Shown: piece by piece, positions 33,685 to 43,738 of the stretch | How positions within the stretch are numbered: position 1 is the first letter of the stretch | Layout of the letters: each line of letters opens with the position of its first letter | From: Butyrivibrio sp. Su6 | Lineage (GTDB): Bacteria > Bacillota > Clostridia > Lachnospirales > Lachnospiraceae | Direction: 5' to 3' | NCBI RefSeq assembly: GCF_900108105.1 | Contig: NZ_FNUR01000007.1 | Coordinates: 1-64,000, forward strand | DNA: 64,000 bases | The notes under the pieces: generated by a model | What the model was told of the DNA's origin: nothing | What the model saw: the letters and a program-made list of their open reading frames with translations, nothing else | Databases searched by the model: none | Program-made: the position numbers and the translations under genes

Positions 33685-34524
33685 TCAAAAAATGCTTATA
33701 GAAATTTCACTAATGTCTGCTTCATACGAATCACGAAACTCAGATCCCATATCTCCCATAATACTAACTTCTTCATTCCATCCCGTTTGACGAATATTTG
33801 TCATATACCGAACAATAAGCTTATCGTCTTTAATACTAAGGGACTGAACGCCCAAATAATCCTTCACTACAGGCAATATATTCACCTTTCGCTTAACGCC
33901 TCTAGCTCTGTAATGAATAATATCATTTCTTTCAAAATACATCCCCTTCTCGTCAACAACATATGGGCCAATCTTCCCAATTTTATCCAGTGTACGTCTT
34001 TCGCCATCTATTTTTGCCACTACATCTGTGTTCTTAAGCATAGCGACCTTTACCTCATCAATACTCATTTCAGGAAAGCGCTCATCCTTCTCATAGGCAC
34101 CAAAACCTCTTCTCCTACAATGGCTATAATATGCTAGCCTACTCCATGACGTATCTATGTTCCATTTTTTACACAAATCCATGGACAAATAGTCTAATTC
34201 ATCAATTGTATCCTCAGTTATAACCTTTTCTAGAGAAGTTGCCTTTACCTTCATATCTTTGGCAGAACTCTCATTAACAATCAAAGCAACGCCACATTTA
34301 TAGCAAAACTTCGCGTCATTTGGTAATACCTGTCCACATCTATGGCATTTAACCGTATCATTCATGGGAACGGCTACTCCCGTTTCTTCACGAATAATAT
34401 CCGCGCAAATTTCAACACATTTATCACAAATATATATGCCCTTAGGTCCTGCTATAAGACGCTTTACTTGTTCTAGATCTTTATTACAGAAAGAACACCT
34501 TACAATCTCAGTTGTATTTGTCAT
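33685..34524 (-). CDS. ClpX-type zinc finger fused to a zinc ribbon and an unknown domain
   Basis: Residues about 5-45 match the zinc-binding domain of ClpX ([20 protein letters not shown], then ICDKCVEIC). A second zinc ribbon follows ([19 protein letters not shown]). No AAA+ module is present; the remaining 200 residues, with [18 protein letters not shown] at the end, match nothing I know. The ClpX zinc domain normally dimerises and binds substrates or adaptors, so this protein might adapt proteins to a Clp machine or sense DNA or protein; this is inference. I place the start at 34524 because GGAGGAAGG lies upstream of that ATG. It precedes the dGTPase gene by 94 bp. Confidence 0.7.
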   Translation of the reverse strand: MTNTTEIVRCSFCNKDLEQVKRLIAGPKGIYICDKCVEICADIIREETGVAVPMNDTVKCHRCGQVLPNDAKFCYKCGVALIVNESSAKDMKVKATSLEKVITEDTIDELDYLSMDLCKKWNIDTSWSRLAYYSHCRRRGFGAYEKDERFPEMSIDEVKVAMLKNTDVVAKIDGERRTLDKIGKIGPYVVDEKGMYFERNDIIHYRARGVKRKVNILPVVKDYLGVQSLSIKDDKLIVRYMTNIRQTGWNEEVSIMGDMGSEFRDSYEADISEISISIF

Positions 34525-34592
34525 GTAACCTTCCTCCAATCAATGAAATATTTATTAACATTTCTCACATACACCGTCGATAGACATCAATC

Positions 34593-36014
34593 TCACTCAC
34601 TAAAACAATATGTACCTTCTAAATAAAATTCAGGCTTCATGTAACCATTCTCATCATATGGCATGGTTCTGTATGAAATTGAAAAATCTCGAAAACGTCT
34701 GCTCTTGCTATTAAGCTTTATTACGCCACGTATCACACATACATCTTCAATCTTTACATCCCTAACAATAATACCTTCGTTAAATCTTAGCTTACGTATT
34801 TCCCAACCATCCTGATTGAAAACACTTTCATAATTAATAGCATTATCTCCGTCGAAATATTCATAACGATTAGGAGTATCACGAAAGGCAAATCCACCTG
34901 GTTCTCCAATATTACATTTCCAAACTTTCATGTCGTCTTTTTCGCATAGACTTCCATCTGGGGTTATAACGTACTCTTTAATACTATTATCGTGCCCATA
35001 ACCATCCGCATATTCGTCGAAATGGTAAATGGTGTTATTTATCAGATTGCACCACTGGGATGAGTTAGCTCTAAATGATGTTATCTTATTCGTATGTCTA
35101 TCAATGACAATATGTCCATATTCCCTATCATCATGAGATACAACATAAATATATATTCTAGAATCATTCACAAAAACATTTACAATCTCAGCTTTTGAAC
35201 CTTCGCCTTCATACTCTCTAAAATTAAAAGGATGTCCACTATGTTTTAATGCCTTCTCATATGTCACCTTCAATAAACTACCATTTACAACATCTCGTTC
35301 TTTTCCGGATATTACAGAATATTCAATAATCCTTGCGCCGTCGAGTTTTCCTCCATATAACTCATTATATGATTCTGAACCAACAACAGTATAAACAAAC
35401 TCATCGTACACATACATTATCTTACCTTGTATCTCAAATTCATTTATGGTTTCCCCTTGTATATCATAAATAAATAAGCGGTTGGAACCCTTTGCTTTGC
35501 AAAAGAAGCCTATATTATTAAGTACAAACCCCTCGTCATATGCACAGTCTTTTTTCCATATAACACTTTTTTCATTGTTATTTTTATTTAGTCGATGCAT
35601 CTCGCTACTTGACGTCGAGGTTGTTAGAGAATATACGTAATCATCCATTGCCGACCAATCCTCAAACAATCTAACGTTGTATGAAGGCCATAAAAATTCA
35701 GTATTCTTTCCAAATTTTCTGGGATCTTCAATGTATGTAGCGAAAGGTGTAGCTTTTTTTTCTTGTCCCTGGGTATGCGTATCAACTATATTCTTGCTGA
35801 TTTTCATATTCATTTCACCACTTGCAAGACTACTATCGTCATCCCAAATTCCTTGTTTTAATGAAGTCCCACAGAATCTACAAAAATTTGATCCTTCCGG
35901 CAGTTCTTTTTTACACTTAGGGCAAATAGGTTTTCTAACAATAGGTGTGCCGCATTTCATGCAGAAATTAGCATCATCAGATTGTTCACAGCCACATTTT
36001 ACGCATTTAACCAT
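34593..36014 (-). CDS. Double zinc-ribbon protein with propeller-like C-terminus
   Basis: The 473-residue protein opens with two zinc ribbons (CVKCGCEQSDDANFCMKCG and CPKCKKELPEGSNFCRFCG), as in DZANK-type proteins. A linker and a roughly 370-residue domain without recognised motifs follow; recurring strands with aromatic and Gly turns (YDIQGETINEFEIQGKIMYV, RIYIYVVSHDDREYGHIVID) suggest a beta-propeller. It has no signal peptide or membrane helix. Its C-terminal part resembles the 413-residue island protein at 26013. It lies 68 bp upstream of the ClpX-finger gene and is probably co-transcribed with it. Confidence 0.65.
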   Translation of the reverse strand: MVKCVKCGCEQSDDANFCMKCGTPIVRKPICPKCKKELPEGSNFCRFCGTSLKQGIWDDDSSLASGEMNMKISKNIVDTHTQGQEKKATPFATYIEDPRKFGKNTEFLWPSYNVRLFEDWSAMDDYVYSLTTSTSSSEMHRLNKNNNEKSVIWKKDCAYDEGFVLNNIGFFCKAKGSNRLFIYDIQGETINEFEIQGKIMYVYDEFVYTVVGSESYNELYGGKLDGARIIEYSVISGKERDVVNGSLLKVTYEKALKHSGHPFNFREYEGEGSKAEIVNVFVNDSRIYIYVVSHDDREYGHIVIDRHTNKITSFRANSSQWCNLINNTIYHFDEYADGYGHDNSIKEYVITPDGSLCEKDDMKVWKCNIGEPGGFAFRDTPNRYEYFDGDNAINYESVFNQDGWEIRKLRFNEGIIVRDVKIEDVCVIRGVIKLNSKSRRFRDFSISYRTMPYDENGYMKPEFYLEGTYCFSE

Positions 36015-36205
36015 TTATCTTTTCTCCTTCCGCAGAACAGATTTATTCTGAAAAATCTCTTGATAGCATCACTATCATTCCCATAAGAATAGCCCTTGGC
36101 ATCAAACATATCTCTGAAGCCGCCTTTATCATTTATTATTACCCTAAGCCCATCTGACCATAAATCAAGCATCAATGCGTCAATTTCTCCACGCAGTTCC
36201 TCCAC
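35999..36205 (-). pseudogene. Short C-terminal fragment upstream of the zinc-ribbon gene
   Basis: A frame of 68 codons with only a GTG start and no ribosome site encodes ALMLDLWSDGLRVIINDKGG and AIKRFFRINLFCGRRKDKW. The composition looks natural, but the beginning seems missing. It overlaps the next gene start by 16 bp. Just upstream (about 36279-36340) another frame ends in DPIFIAEQMEGDKDTVSQK, also without a start. Both may be scars of gene loss within the island. The rest of 36206-36323 shows nothing supportable. Confidence 0.35.
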
Positions 36206-36323
36206 ACAAGAAACAAATACACATATATTTTACACCGTAATACTGCCAAACCATATGAGTTTACTCTTTTTTTATTTTTGCGAAACCGTATCTTTATCCC
36301 CTTCCATTTGTTCCGCGATAAAA

Positions 36324-36353
36324 ATAGGATCACAGCACTTGCTGTAATCCTAT
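36324..36353 (-). terminator. Terminator after the 136-residue protein gene
   Basis: ATAGGAT/ATCCTAT with inner ACAGCA/TGCTGT (36324-36353) is followed on the minus strand by TTTTTATCG. It ends the AddB/AddA transcription unit. Confidence 0.85.
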
Positions 36354-36406
36354 TATGAAATATCTATTTTGTTTGCTATAGACAAATTTGTCTTTTTTTC
36401 AGAGCA

Positions 36407-36817
36407 TTATTCATAGATTACTGCTTCCATATGCATCAGTTCATCTATTGAAATATTCTTTTGCTCGGATATCAAAGCCTTAATCTCTTCCAAAGTATCA
36501 ACCTGCGCAATAAAAACGTCCTCGTACGCCCCTACTTCATGTAGGTAATAGCAGATCTGGACTGCTGGCTCATTACCAGGTATTTCAGACTTATAGTACT
36601 CTCCTTTACATACCTCAAGCTTTATCTTTGGAATTTCGAAATAGTTAATGGTAAAATAGTTTTTCTCGTACTCATCTATTTCTCTTTCTTCACCAGTGTC
36701 TTCTTCATCGTCATATACAAACCACTCGCTCTCCTCGGAATTGCGATCGAATATGTAATTACTGACCCAATCAAATGCATCCTTCATTGTGCATTTTCTT
36801 GTTTCATAGGGTTTCAT
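36407..36817 (-). CDS. Small acidic hypothetical protein after addA-like gene
   Basis: No family was recognised. The 136 residues are rich in Glu, Asp, Tyr and Phe, with an acidic patch around residue 35 (VYDDEEDTGEEREIDEYEK) and a C-terminal part ending in ISIDELMHMEAVIYE. No membrane segment is present. It follows the helicase gene by 34 bp and is followed by a terminator, so it is the last member of that operon and may be an accessory or regulator of the helicase-nuclease pair. Confidence 0.65.
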   Translation of the reverse strand: MKPYETRKCTMKDAFDWVSNYIFDRNSEESEWFVYDDEEDTGEEREIDEYEKNYFTINYFEIPKIKLEVCKGEYYKSEIPGNEPAVQICYYLHEVGAYEDVFIAQVDTLEEIKALISEQKNISIDELMHMEAVIYE

Positions 36818-36851
36818 ATCTTAGCCTCCTTCACGCATACATGCCAATCAA

Positions 36852-39800
36852 TTAACATGTTACTATTTCCGTGCACCTCACCCTGATGGATGTATCCTCA
36901 TACACTGTTCCTTCACAGTCCTTCTGACTAAACGAAATAATATAAGAGGATATCTTGTCCTCAGGAATCTTGAGGAGCCTGTTTATTATCTTTTTGTAAA
37001 CACTAAGCTGCGGCCCATATTTTTCTTTAAATACCCCCTGTATATCTTCCTCAGGCACACAGTAATCATGATCCGACTTATAGTCTATAAGTACTGCCGA
37101 GCCATCTTCCTTGGTTATAATAAGGTCCGCATTTCCTTTCATGAAGATCTTCTGCTCCTCATCATCAGAATAGTATGAGAATGGAAGCTCTGTATATATG
37201 TGGCTACACCCTTTTAAAAGACTGCTTTCCTGATCCATTAGCCACCTATAATATGACTTGGCGCACTGGCCGATAAAAGCTTCTACCTCCTTTGGAGTAT
37301 ATTCTTCTTTAGTCCATATCGCCGTGTCTTCTTCGCTCTGAGCATCCTCTTTCTTTGCACCGCCTCTTTCTATTTCATCTATATGCTCAAAGAGGGCCTG
37401 TCTTGTAGCTGCAAGAGCAATATTCTGCGCTTCTTCATCGCCAGCCTCACTGTCGTATCTCTCCAGCAAAAGCTCCATGGTCCTATGAAGAACATTTCCT
37501 ACGTGATTGCCACTGGGGCGTTTCAAAGCTTTACTCTTCTGACTTTCCCTGGTAATTCCCTGCTTTTCTGCTCTTTCTAGAACTTCTTTTCTAAAAACAC
37601 GCTCGTTTTCCTTAACCTCAAGAAGACTCGGAGACTGCTTTTCATAGATAGCATGCTTCCTCTCATCAGCATCATTATCTTTTTCCAACAGATAGGTGTA
37701 ATTATCCTTTCTTACATCATACTTATCGCTAGCCTTGGGTTCTCTTGGCGCATTCTTTTTTTCATTAATAATTTCTTCAATCGAAGGCAACTCCCTTAAT
37801 TTATAATCAAATCCGTCCTTAAGACTGGTATCAACAATCTCATGCTTATAGTTCTTTGTCTCTTCAACCACTCTGTTGGCAAAAATGCATCCCGGAGCAA
37901 CAGTATTCATAAATATAACCACCTGCTCTGCCCTCGTGACCGCAACATACTCAAGCCTGTGAAATTCTGCTTTTTCCTCTGCCACATATGAGGCAAGCAG
38001 ATCCTTATCCTTCTCCCATGGATTCCAATATGCCTTCAGGATTCTATAACCGGGATAATACTCATTGCCTCTTCTATATGACGACAGCTTCTGTTCCCAT
38101 ATCTTGTTGTTCCTGTCAGCGATTATCACGATCTTGCCTTCAAGGCCCTTGGTTTTGTGAAGGTTCATAAGTCTGATTGATGAATCAGCATTTCTCTCCA
38201 AAGTCAGTTCATGCTCCAATTTGTCCTGTATGAAGCTTTCCATAGACTTAATTATACTAATCCCGTTACCATGCTCATTCTGACATACATACTCAATCAT
38301 CTGTCTTATTCTGGCCATTGAGGTATTAACATCAATAAATGAGATGTCTTTGTCCTTATGCAAAAGAGCTGACAGCTGCCTCTCCAGGTATTCCGCCACC
38401 CCATAGGGGGTCATTCCTCTTGTGCCCTTTCTTAAAGAATCCAAAAGGTAGTCCGAATAAACATCCAGCTTCTCCTCATCCTTTATAAGATCCGTCATTC
38501 TTATCGCTTCAAGAGCTGCCACTCTGCCGAATCTGTCCTTTGGATTTATGAGATGCCTGTAGATACGAAGAAAGATGTTGACATAAATGTCCTCTGTCAG
38601 GGAAGCCTCTCCATCCAGCCTAACTGAAATGCCGCATTTTTTTAACTCCGTCAGATATTGTTTCATATTGCCCTTTTTATGGGTCATCAACAAAATATCT
38701 GATGGGATGATTTTCCTTGAGAATGGCTCATGAGTGTTTTCATCGTAGTCCGTGATCTTGTAGCCACCATCTATAAGGTTTTTTATAAGATCCACTACGT
38801 CCTGAACATCTTTCTGCGAGTTATATCCGGAAGGCACAAACCACTCTTTAGTACTGCCCTCCCCACTGGCAGCGTCTGGCTCCGCTCGGATGGTAAAGCT
38901 ATCTGCAACAGTATATCTGTAAGGACCTTTCAGAAGCTTATCATCACCTTTTGCCACCTTTTTTTGCGGTTCCATAGGTATATAGGGGTGTCCTTTATCA
39001 ACTATATACATTATGTTTTCTGGATCGGTATTCCCCCTCATGCCATCAGCTTCTTCAAACTTATTGTTTATCCAGTCAATAAGTTCATTGTTGCTCCTGA
39101 AGTTCCATTTAAGTTCATACACTACAGCATTGTCCAGCTTTTTCATGCGATCTTTTATATCAAAATAAACCTCTGGCTGAGCCCCTCTGAACCTATAGAT
39201 GGACTGCTTCGGATCACCTACAACAAATAATGCACCATCCCTTAAGCGTATGTGCTCAGTGTCTGTTAAGTCAGATGCAAGCCTGTAAATAAAGTCGGCC
39301 TGAATGCTGTCCGTATCCTGGAATTCATCCACAAAAAAGCATTTGTACTTGGATGAAAAATAACGCAATGCACTGTCATTTTCCTCATCACAAATAAGCT
39401 TTCCTGCAAGTTCAAGGAGCATATCATTTGTAACCATATTTGATGGAAATCTCTCCTTGCAGAACTTGGCCGCCTTATCAGCATGAATGAGTAAATTGCA
39501 GTTAAATACATCGTTTGTTATGGAATAAGCTAAAGACTTAACATCCTTCTCGTCACCTGCAAGTGCCTTAATATCTTTGTATTCCTTATCCACCAAAGCT
39601 TTAATTGCCCGGTGAGCATCTTCAATTCCATCTTTATTGTAAGCTTTGGTATTTGGCTTATTGAAAATCTTAACCCCAGACAATGCCCACTTAAGGAAAT
39701 ATTTATCTTCCTGTAGCACATCTTCCTGTTTAAAGATAAAATCCGTTTCTCTGAACGATTTTCCTATAAGTTTTTCATCCTCAGGAAGTTTGTCAAAAGA

Positions 39801-40571
39801 AGATAACTTTTTTTCATCGGCTATGATAAGGCTATTTGCGCTTTCCAGCACCTTATTCTTTATCCTACTTACCCTAGCACAAATCTCGCCATTCAGATTA
39901 TCAAGTTCCAGACTTTCAAGGAATTCCAGTTCCTTATTAAGCTCTTGGGAATTCTTATGCTTAATCTCAACACCATCAGGCTGTGCAAATATCCCTTGGA
40001 ACATTTTATACATGCGGTCACGAATGATTTCCCTGGGAGATTGTTTTAGGTCATGTCCCTGAGCATCCGTTTTAGGGCACATTTTCTCAAGACGATTCCA
40101 CTCTTTGGAGTCAAACGTCTCTCTCAAATATGCATTAAAAAGCTTCTTAAGAAGCTTTTGCTCATCCTTATCCTCTATTACAGTAAGATCAAGGGGAAGT
40201 TTTGCTGTAGTTGCCTGCTCCTTCAACAACACATTACAAAAACTGTGGATAGTGGATATATTCATTTCATCCAAAGTGGAAAAAGCACTCTTTAGAGTCT
40301 CGTCGTTAAGAGAAGCCTTCTGTACCTGTCCTGTAATCCTACCTCTCAATTCTTCAGCTGCTGCATTAGTAAAGGTTATAACTACAATCTGGGAGGGAGT
40401 TACTCCTTGCTTAAGAAGATTCACTATCCTTTGTACTATAAGGTATGTCTTTCCAGCCCCGGCCCCGGCTTCCACAAACATATTCTTTTTTAAGCTTTCA
40501 GGGTCACTGTTTGCTGCTATCTCTTCCCTTGCGTCCCGCTCTGTCAAACCATTATTCATCTGATTGCTCAT
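36852..40571 (-). CDS. AddA-like UvrD-family helicase-nuclease
   Basis: This 1239-residue protein has the full set of superfamily 1A helicase motifs: Walker A VEAGAGAGKTYLIVQR near 35, TFTNAAAEELRGRI, FVDEFQDTDSIQADF, VVGDPKQSIYRFRGAQPE, NLHKTKGLEGKIVIIADR and YVAVTRAEQVV. Its C-terminus carries a RecB-type nuclease with NADLIITKEDGSAVLIDYKSD. This is the AddA architecture: it unwinds and cuts double-stranded DNA ends with its AddB partner. It overlaps the AddB-like gene by 20 bp. The island setting suggests degradation of foreign DNA instead of housekeeping repair, but a core addAB elsewhere would need to be confirmed. Confidence 0.9.
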   Translation of the reverse strand: MSNQMNNGLTERDAREEIAANSDPESLKKNMFVEAGAGAGKTYLIVQRIVNLLKQGVTPSQIVVITFTNAAAEELRGRITGQVQKASLNDETLKSAFSTLDEMNISTIHSFCNVLLKEQATTAKLPLDLTVIEDKDEQKLLKKLFNAYLRETFDSKEWNRLEKMCPKTDAQGHDLKQSPREIIRDRMYKMFQGIFAQPDGVEIKHKNSQELNKELEFLESLELDNLNGEICARVSRIKNKVLESANSLIIADEKKLSSFDKLPEDEKLIGKSFRETDFIFKQEDVLQEDKYFLKWALSGVKIFNKPNTKAYNKDGIEDAHRAIKALVDKEYKDIKALAGDEKDVKSLAYSITNDVFNCNLLIHADKAAKFCKERFPSNMVTNDMLLELAGKLICDEENDSALRYFSSKYKCFFVDEFQDTDSIQADFIYRLASDLTDTEHIRLRDGALFVVGDPKQSIYRFRGAQPEVYFDIKDRMKKLDNAVVYELKWNFRSNNELIDWINNKFEEADGMRGNTDPENIMYIVDKGHPYIPMEPQKKVAKGDDKLLKGPYRYTVADSFTIRAEPDAASGEGSTKEWFVPSGYNSQKDVQDVVDLIKNLIDGGYKITDYDENTHEPFSRKIIPSDILLMTHKKGNMKQYLTELKKCGISVRLDGEASLTEDIYVNIFLRIYRHLINPKDRFGRVAALEAIRMTDLIKDEEKLDVYSDYLLDSLRKGTRGMTPYGVAEYLERQLSALLHKDKDISFIDVNTSMARIRQMIEYVCQNEHGNGISIIKSMESFIQDKLEHELTLERNADSSIRLMNLHKTKGLEGKIVIIADRNNKIWEQKLSSYRRGNEYYPGYRILKAYWNPWEKDKDLLASYVAEEKAEFHRLEYVAVTRAEQVVIFMNTVAPGCIFANRVVEETKNYKHEIVDTSLKDGFDYKLRELPSIEEIINEKKNAPREPKASDKYDVRKDNYTYLLEKDNDADERKHAIYEKQSPSLLEVKENERVFRKEVLERAEKQGITRESQKSKALKRPSGNHVGNVLHRTMELLLERYDSEAGDEEAQNIALAATRQALFEHIDEIERGGAKKEDAQSEEDTAIWTKEEYTPKEVEAFIGQCAKSYYRWLMDQESSLLKGCSHIYTELPFSYYSDDEEQKIFMKGNADLIITKEDGSAVLIDYKSDHDYCVPEEDIQGVFKEKYGPQLSVYKKIINRLLKIPEDKISSYIISFSQKDCEGTVYEDTSIRVRCTEIVTC

Positions 40572-43500
40572 ATTCTATTCCTCCAACCCATCTTCTGCAG
40601 ACGTCTTTATAATCGCAGTATCTCTCCTTACAATAGTCTTTCAGAGTGTATTTCATTCTCACATCTTCAATCTTTAAAAGATCCGAATCGTTTATAGGCT
40701 TATTATTCTTTTCAAACCTATCGCTGATTTTTTTGTTTTCTTTATCTAATTTTTTCTGAAGTTCATTCTCTATGGATTGGTCAATAAACTTGTCACATTC
40801 TGCAGGAATATCTTTAAGGTTGCCTGCCTGATACGCGCCAAGCACCTTGCACATAAGGTCTTTGGTATTCTCCTGAAAATCAATTTTCAGATCATCCAGT
40901 CCCCCACTTAGCACATTGCCGCAGCCATTCATAATAAAAGTAACTGACAGCCCATAATTCTCCTTGCTCTCGTAAGGGAACTCATAACCTATTTCATCGA
41001 AACTATATCCTGCGAATTTCTCAACTTCAAAAATTTTCCTAAGTTCTTCCTGATGATCTTTAATGTACTTAATAGCTGCGATTCCATAAAGGTAATGCTG
41101 AATCTGGACGCCCTTGTCCACTTCGTCCAGCTTACTCTCTTTCTTTCCTGTCTTATAATCAAGGATACGCAAATGAAGCCACTTATCATCATCAATGTAT
41201 CCATCCATTCTATCAATCGATCCGTTGAATGAGAGTTTTAAATGCTCTCCCTTTTTGGAAACGCATTCATATTCAACGCCCTCAAATGCAATCTCGCAGC
41301 CAATGACCTTCCATTGATTGTCCAGCTGCCAGCAGCTAACCCTGTCTTTAAGATAAGATAGCATCTTGTCGTAGTAGTACTGTTCCTCTTTATCTCTGAT
41401 GGCCTTTGACATGTATGGTTCAACCATTTCGATCTCTTTGGCACATTCACTTACAATTTCCCTTAATCTGACCTCATCCACCTTTCCTGTGAATGGTGCT
41501 TTAGGAGGCATCAACTCAGAAAAATATTTTTCCATGCTGTAATGGCACAAATTTCCCTTTGTAAAAGCAGTGAGCCAGGTTGCCCCTGACGGACTTTTCT
41601 GATCATATACCTTAAGACCGTTCACATAGCTGTAATAGTAGGCCAATGGACAGGACAGGAACGTCTGAAGACCGGTAGCACTAATTGTAATGCTGTCCAG
41701 CTTTTTCTTTTTCAAAACCTCTTTACCAGATTTCTTCCGATTTTCTTCCGCCTCCTTGCGTTTCTTCTCTCCGTAATCATAAATACCCTTTTGAAGATCA
41801 TCGGCGTCAATTCTTATGTCGTCTTTCACGATAGGGTATCCGATAGCTTCCTTGAAGTCTTTCTCTTTTATTCCAAGTTCCTCTGCTATCTCCCATAAAA
41901 AAACTGACGGGCTGCTCTGCCTAAGAGCTGTGGTGTCGTAATCGTTATATAGAAATGTAATACCTCCATTATTGATTTCTGCCAGAGTCCTGCAGATATC
42001 CTTTCGTCTTGCGCTGTTTTTTTCACCCGCCAAAACAACCGGGCAGGTATCCTTCCCTGCATTCTTTATATACCTTCTCTTTTCATCATCCAAAAGGATA
42101 GGTGACTGCTTTGTATCCACCGAGAGCTTTCCCGCCGAGAGTCCCAAAATATAAACCAGACTCCTCTCAACAACTTGAATGCCCTTCATTACACTGATTG
42201 CAACCGCCCCCGGTTCAGGCTCATCATTGACAGTCAGCTGATTAAGAAAGTCTTCTATTAAAGTCAGTCTATCCTCAAAGCTTCGTTCTTTATCATAGTA
42301 CTCAAGCTTTTTCACCTGTGTATAAATACTCTCTGAAAGCTTTTCTCTTTCCCTGTTTTTCTTGTAAGTATATAGCCGCACAAACTCCCAAAGTTCCAAG
42401 AGAATTTTACTGGCACTCTTTTCATGATCGAATACATCCACAAACTTTGTAAGAAAGTCTGCAAAGATTTCTTTTCCTTTTTGTCTCTCAACAATGTATT
42501 TTTTTTCATCCTGTGTTTTGGAATCATCCTTGCTGACTTCGCTTATGGCATCCTCTGCCTCTTTTTGAGTCCTTTTCTGATACTCAATATAGCGCTCCTT
42601 GCTCCAACCAATACCCTTCGAAAGTGCATCATTATATCCAGCCACAGGGTTAATGTAGACAGAGTCAGATTCAGCCACATTTTCAAAGGTAACCGCAGGG
42701 TTAAGGCAAACGTTTTCCAGTAGCTCATATGAATAGTTTTCTCTAGCCGCCGCAATAAGTGCTAGCATCAGCTGGGTTAAGTTGAGCTCTGTTGCCGGAT
42801 ACCCATTAGAGATGACATAAGGAATCTCATCTGCATCAAAAGAAGCCTTAACATAATTAAGGTACTCGGGGCTTGTGTAAAACACCTGTACATCGCCATA
42901 GATATTCGTTTTACAGTTCTTTATGTCAAATGCAACCTGGCGGACTTCATTGGCACAGCCGTATGCTCTGTAAATGTTTATATCTTTATTTTCAAGAGCT
43001 TTTTTCAAGTCAATATCTGTCATGTAGTCCTCAAGCTCATAAAGTCCCTGCTCATCATTGAACCTAAGAAACTTTGTCAAAAGAGCTATGAGTCTTTCTT
43101 CAACATCACTCCATTTGTTGGAAATAAGGTTTCCCAGCACTGCCCCCTTTGAAAGATATGGAAGGTACAACGACAGCTCTTTTTGATCTGCTATTCCTTC
43201 CAATATCTCTATTGATTTACTATATAATCTGGAGGTGTCGTAAAGTTCTCTCTCATTTAATGTATCTTCATAGACAGCAATGATTTCCTTAATCTCTGTC
43301 ACCTTGGCACCACCATCACTGCCATAGTCATCTGTAAGATCGTTTTGCCTAAGTTCATTTATACAATTCAAAATATCCCTTACTGTAGTCAGAGTAAGGC
43401 TCTGCGCCGCTAAAGTCTTACATTCATGATGATGTAGCAGTTCATCAAATACATAAAGAGATTCATCCGAATCAAGTATTTGTGGAAATTTCTCACCTTT

Positions 43501-43692
43501 AACCGCACAATACCCTATATAGAGTTCCTTTGCCACATCGCTTAAAGTCATGGCCTCAATATTAAATATATCTATTCCATGCTGTATATTGAGCCGTCGG
43601 AAAAGAGAATTGGCATAAGACACCCTGTTTGCCAATACAATCTTCCTTCCATCGGTACTCTTAGTTGCAAACTCTGATAGCATCATAGTCAA
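40552..43692 (-). CDS. AddB-like nuclease with Fe-S motif
   Basis: This 1046-residue partner of the AddA-like helicase has an AddB-type C-terminal nuclease. FLSCPLAYYYSYVNGLKV supplies the first Cys, LHLRILDYKTGKK the DxK residues, and the terminal YCKERYCDYKDVC the remaining three Cys of the expected 4Fe-4S staple. The N-terminal helicase-like part starts with GRKIVLANRVSYANSLFRRL and shows no Walker A loop, so ATP binding by this subunit is probably lost, as in some AddB/RexB proteins. It begins 46 bp after the AAA+ gene and overlaps addA. The sequence is clearly diverged from housekeeping AddB. Confidence 0.85.
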   Translation of the reverse strand: MTMMLSEFATKSTDGRKIVLANRVSYANSLFRRLNIQHGIDIFNIEAMTLSDVAKELYIGYCAVKGEKFPQILDSDESLYVFDELLHHHECKTLAAQSLTLTTVRDILNCINELRQNDLTDDYGSDGGAKVTEIKEIIAVYEDTLNERELYDTSRLYSKSIEILEGIADQKELSLYLPYLSKGAVLGNLISNKWSDVEERLIALLTKFLRFNDEQGLYELEDYMTDIDLKKALENKDINIYRAYGCANEVRQVAFDIKNCKTNIYGDVQVFYTSPEYLNYVKASFDADEIPYVISNGYPATELNLTQLMLALIAAARENYSYELLENVCLNPAVTFENVAESDSVYINPVAGYNDALSKGIGWSKERYIEYQKRTQKEAEDAISEVSKDDSKTQDEKKYIVERQKGKEIFADFLTKFVDVFDHEKSASKILLELWEFVRLYTYKKNREREKLSESIYTQVKKLEYYDKERSFEDRLTLIEDFLNQLTVNDEPEPGAVAISVMKGIQVVERSLVYILGLSAGKLSVDTKQSPILLDDEKRRYIKNAGKDTCPVVLAGEKNSARRKDICRTLAEINNGGITFLYNDYDTTALRQSSPSVFLWEIAEELGIKEKDFKEAIGYPIVKDDIRIDADDLQKGIYDYGEKKRKEAEENRKKSGKEVLKKKKLDSITISATGLQTFLSCPLAYYYSYVNGLKVYDQKSPSGATWLTAFTKGNLCHYSMEKYFSELMPPKAPFTGKVDEVRLREIVSECAKEIEMVEPYMSKAIRDKEEQYYYDKMLSYLKDRVSCWQLDNQWKVIGCEIAFEGVEYECVSKKGEHLKLSFNGSIDRMDGYIDDDKWLHLRILDYKTGKKESKLDEVDKGVQIQHYLYGIAAIKYIKDHQEELRKIFEVEKFAGYSFDEIGYEFPYESKENYGLSVTFIMNGCGNVLSGGLDDLKIDFQENTKDLMCKVLGAYQAGNLKDIPAECDKFIDQSIENELQKKLDKENKKISDRFEKNNKPINDSDLLKIEDVRMKYTLKDYCKERYCDYKDVCRRWVGGIEYEQSDE

Positions 43693-43738
43693 TTCTCCTT
43701 ATAAATGCCTTATTAAGCGTCAATACATTATCATTATA

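Noticed and set aside
36852..43692. Simple housekeeping addAB
   Set aside because: The location inside a repeat-bounded island beside WYL and AAA+ genes, and the divergence of the AddB-like chain, favour an accessory role, although this is not proven.
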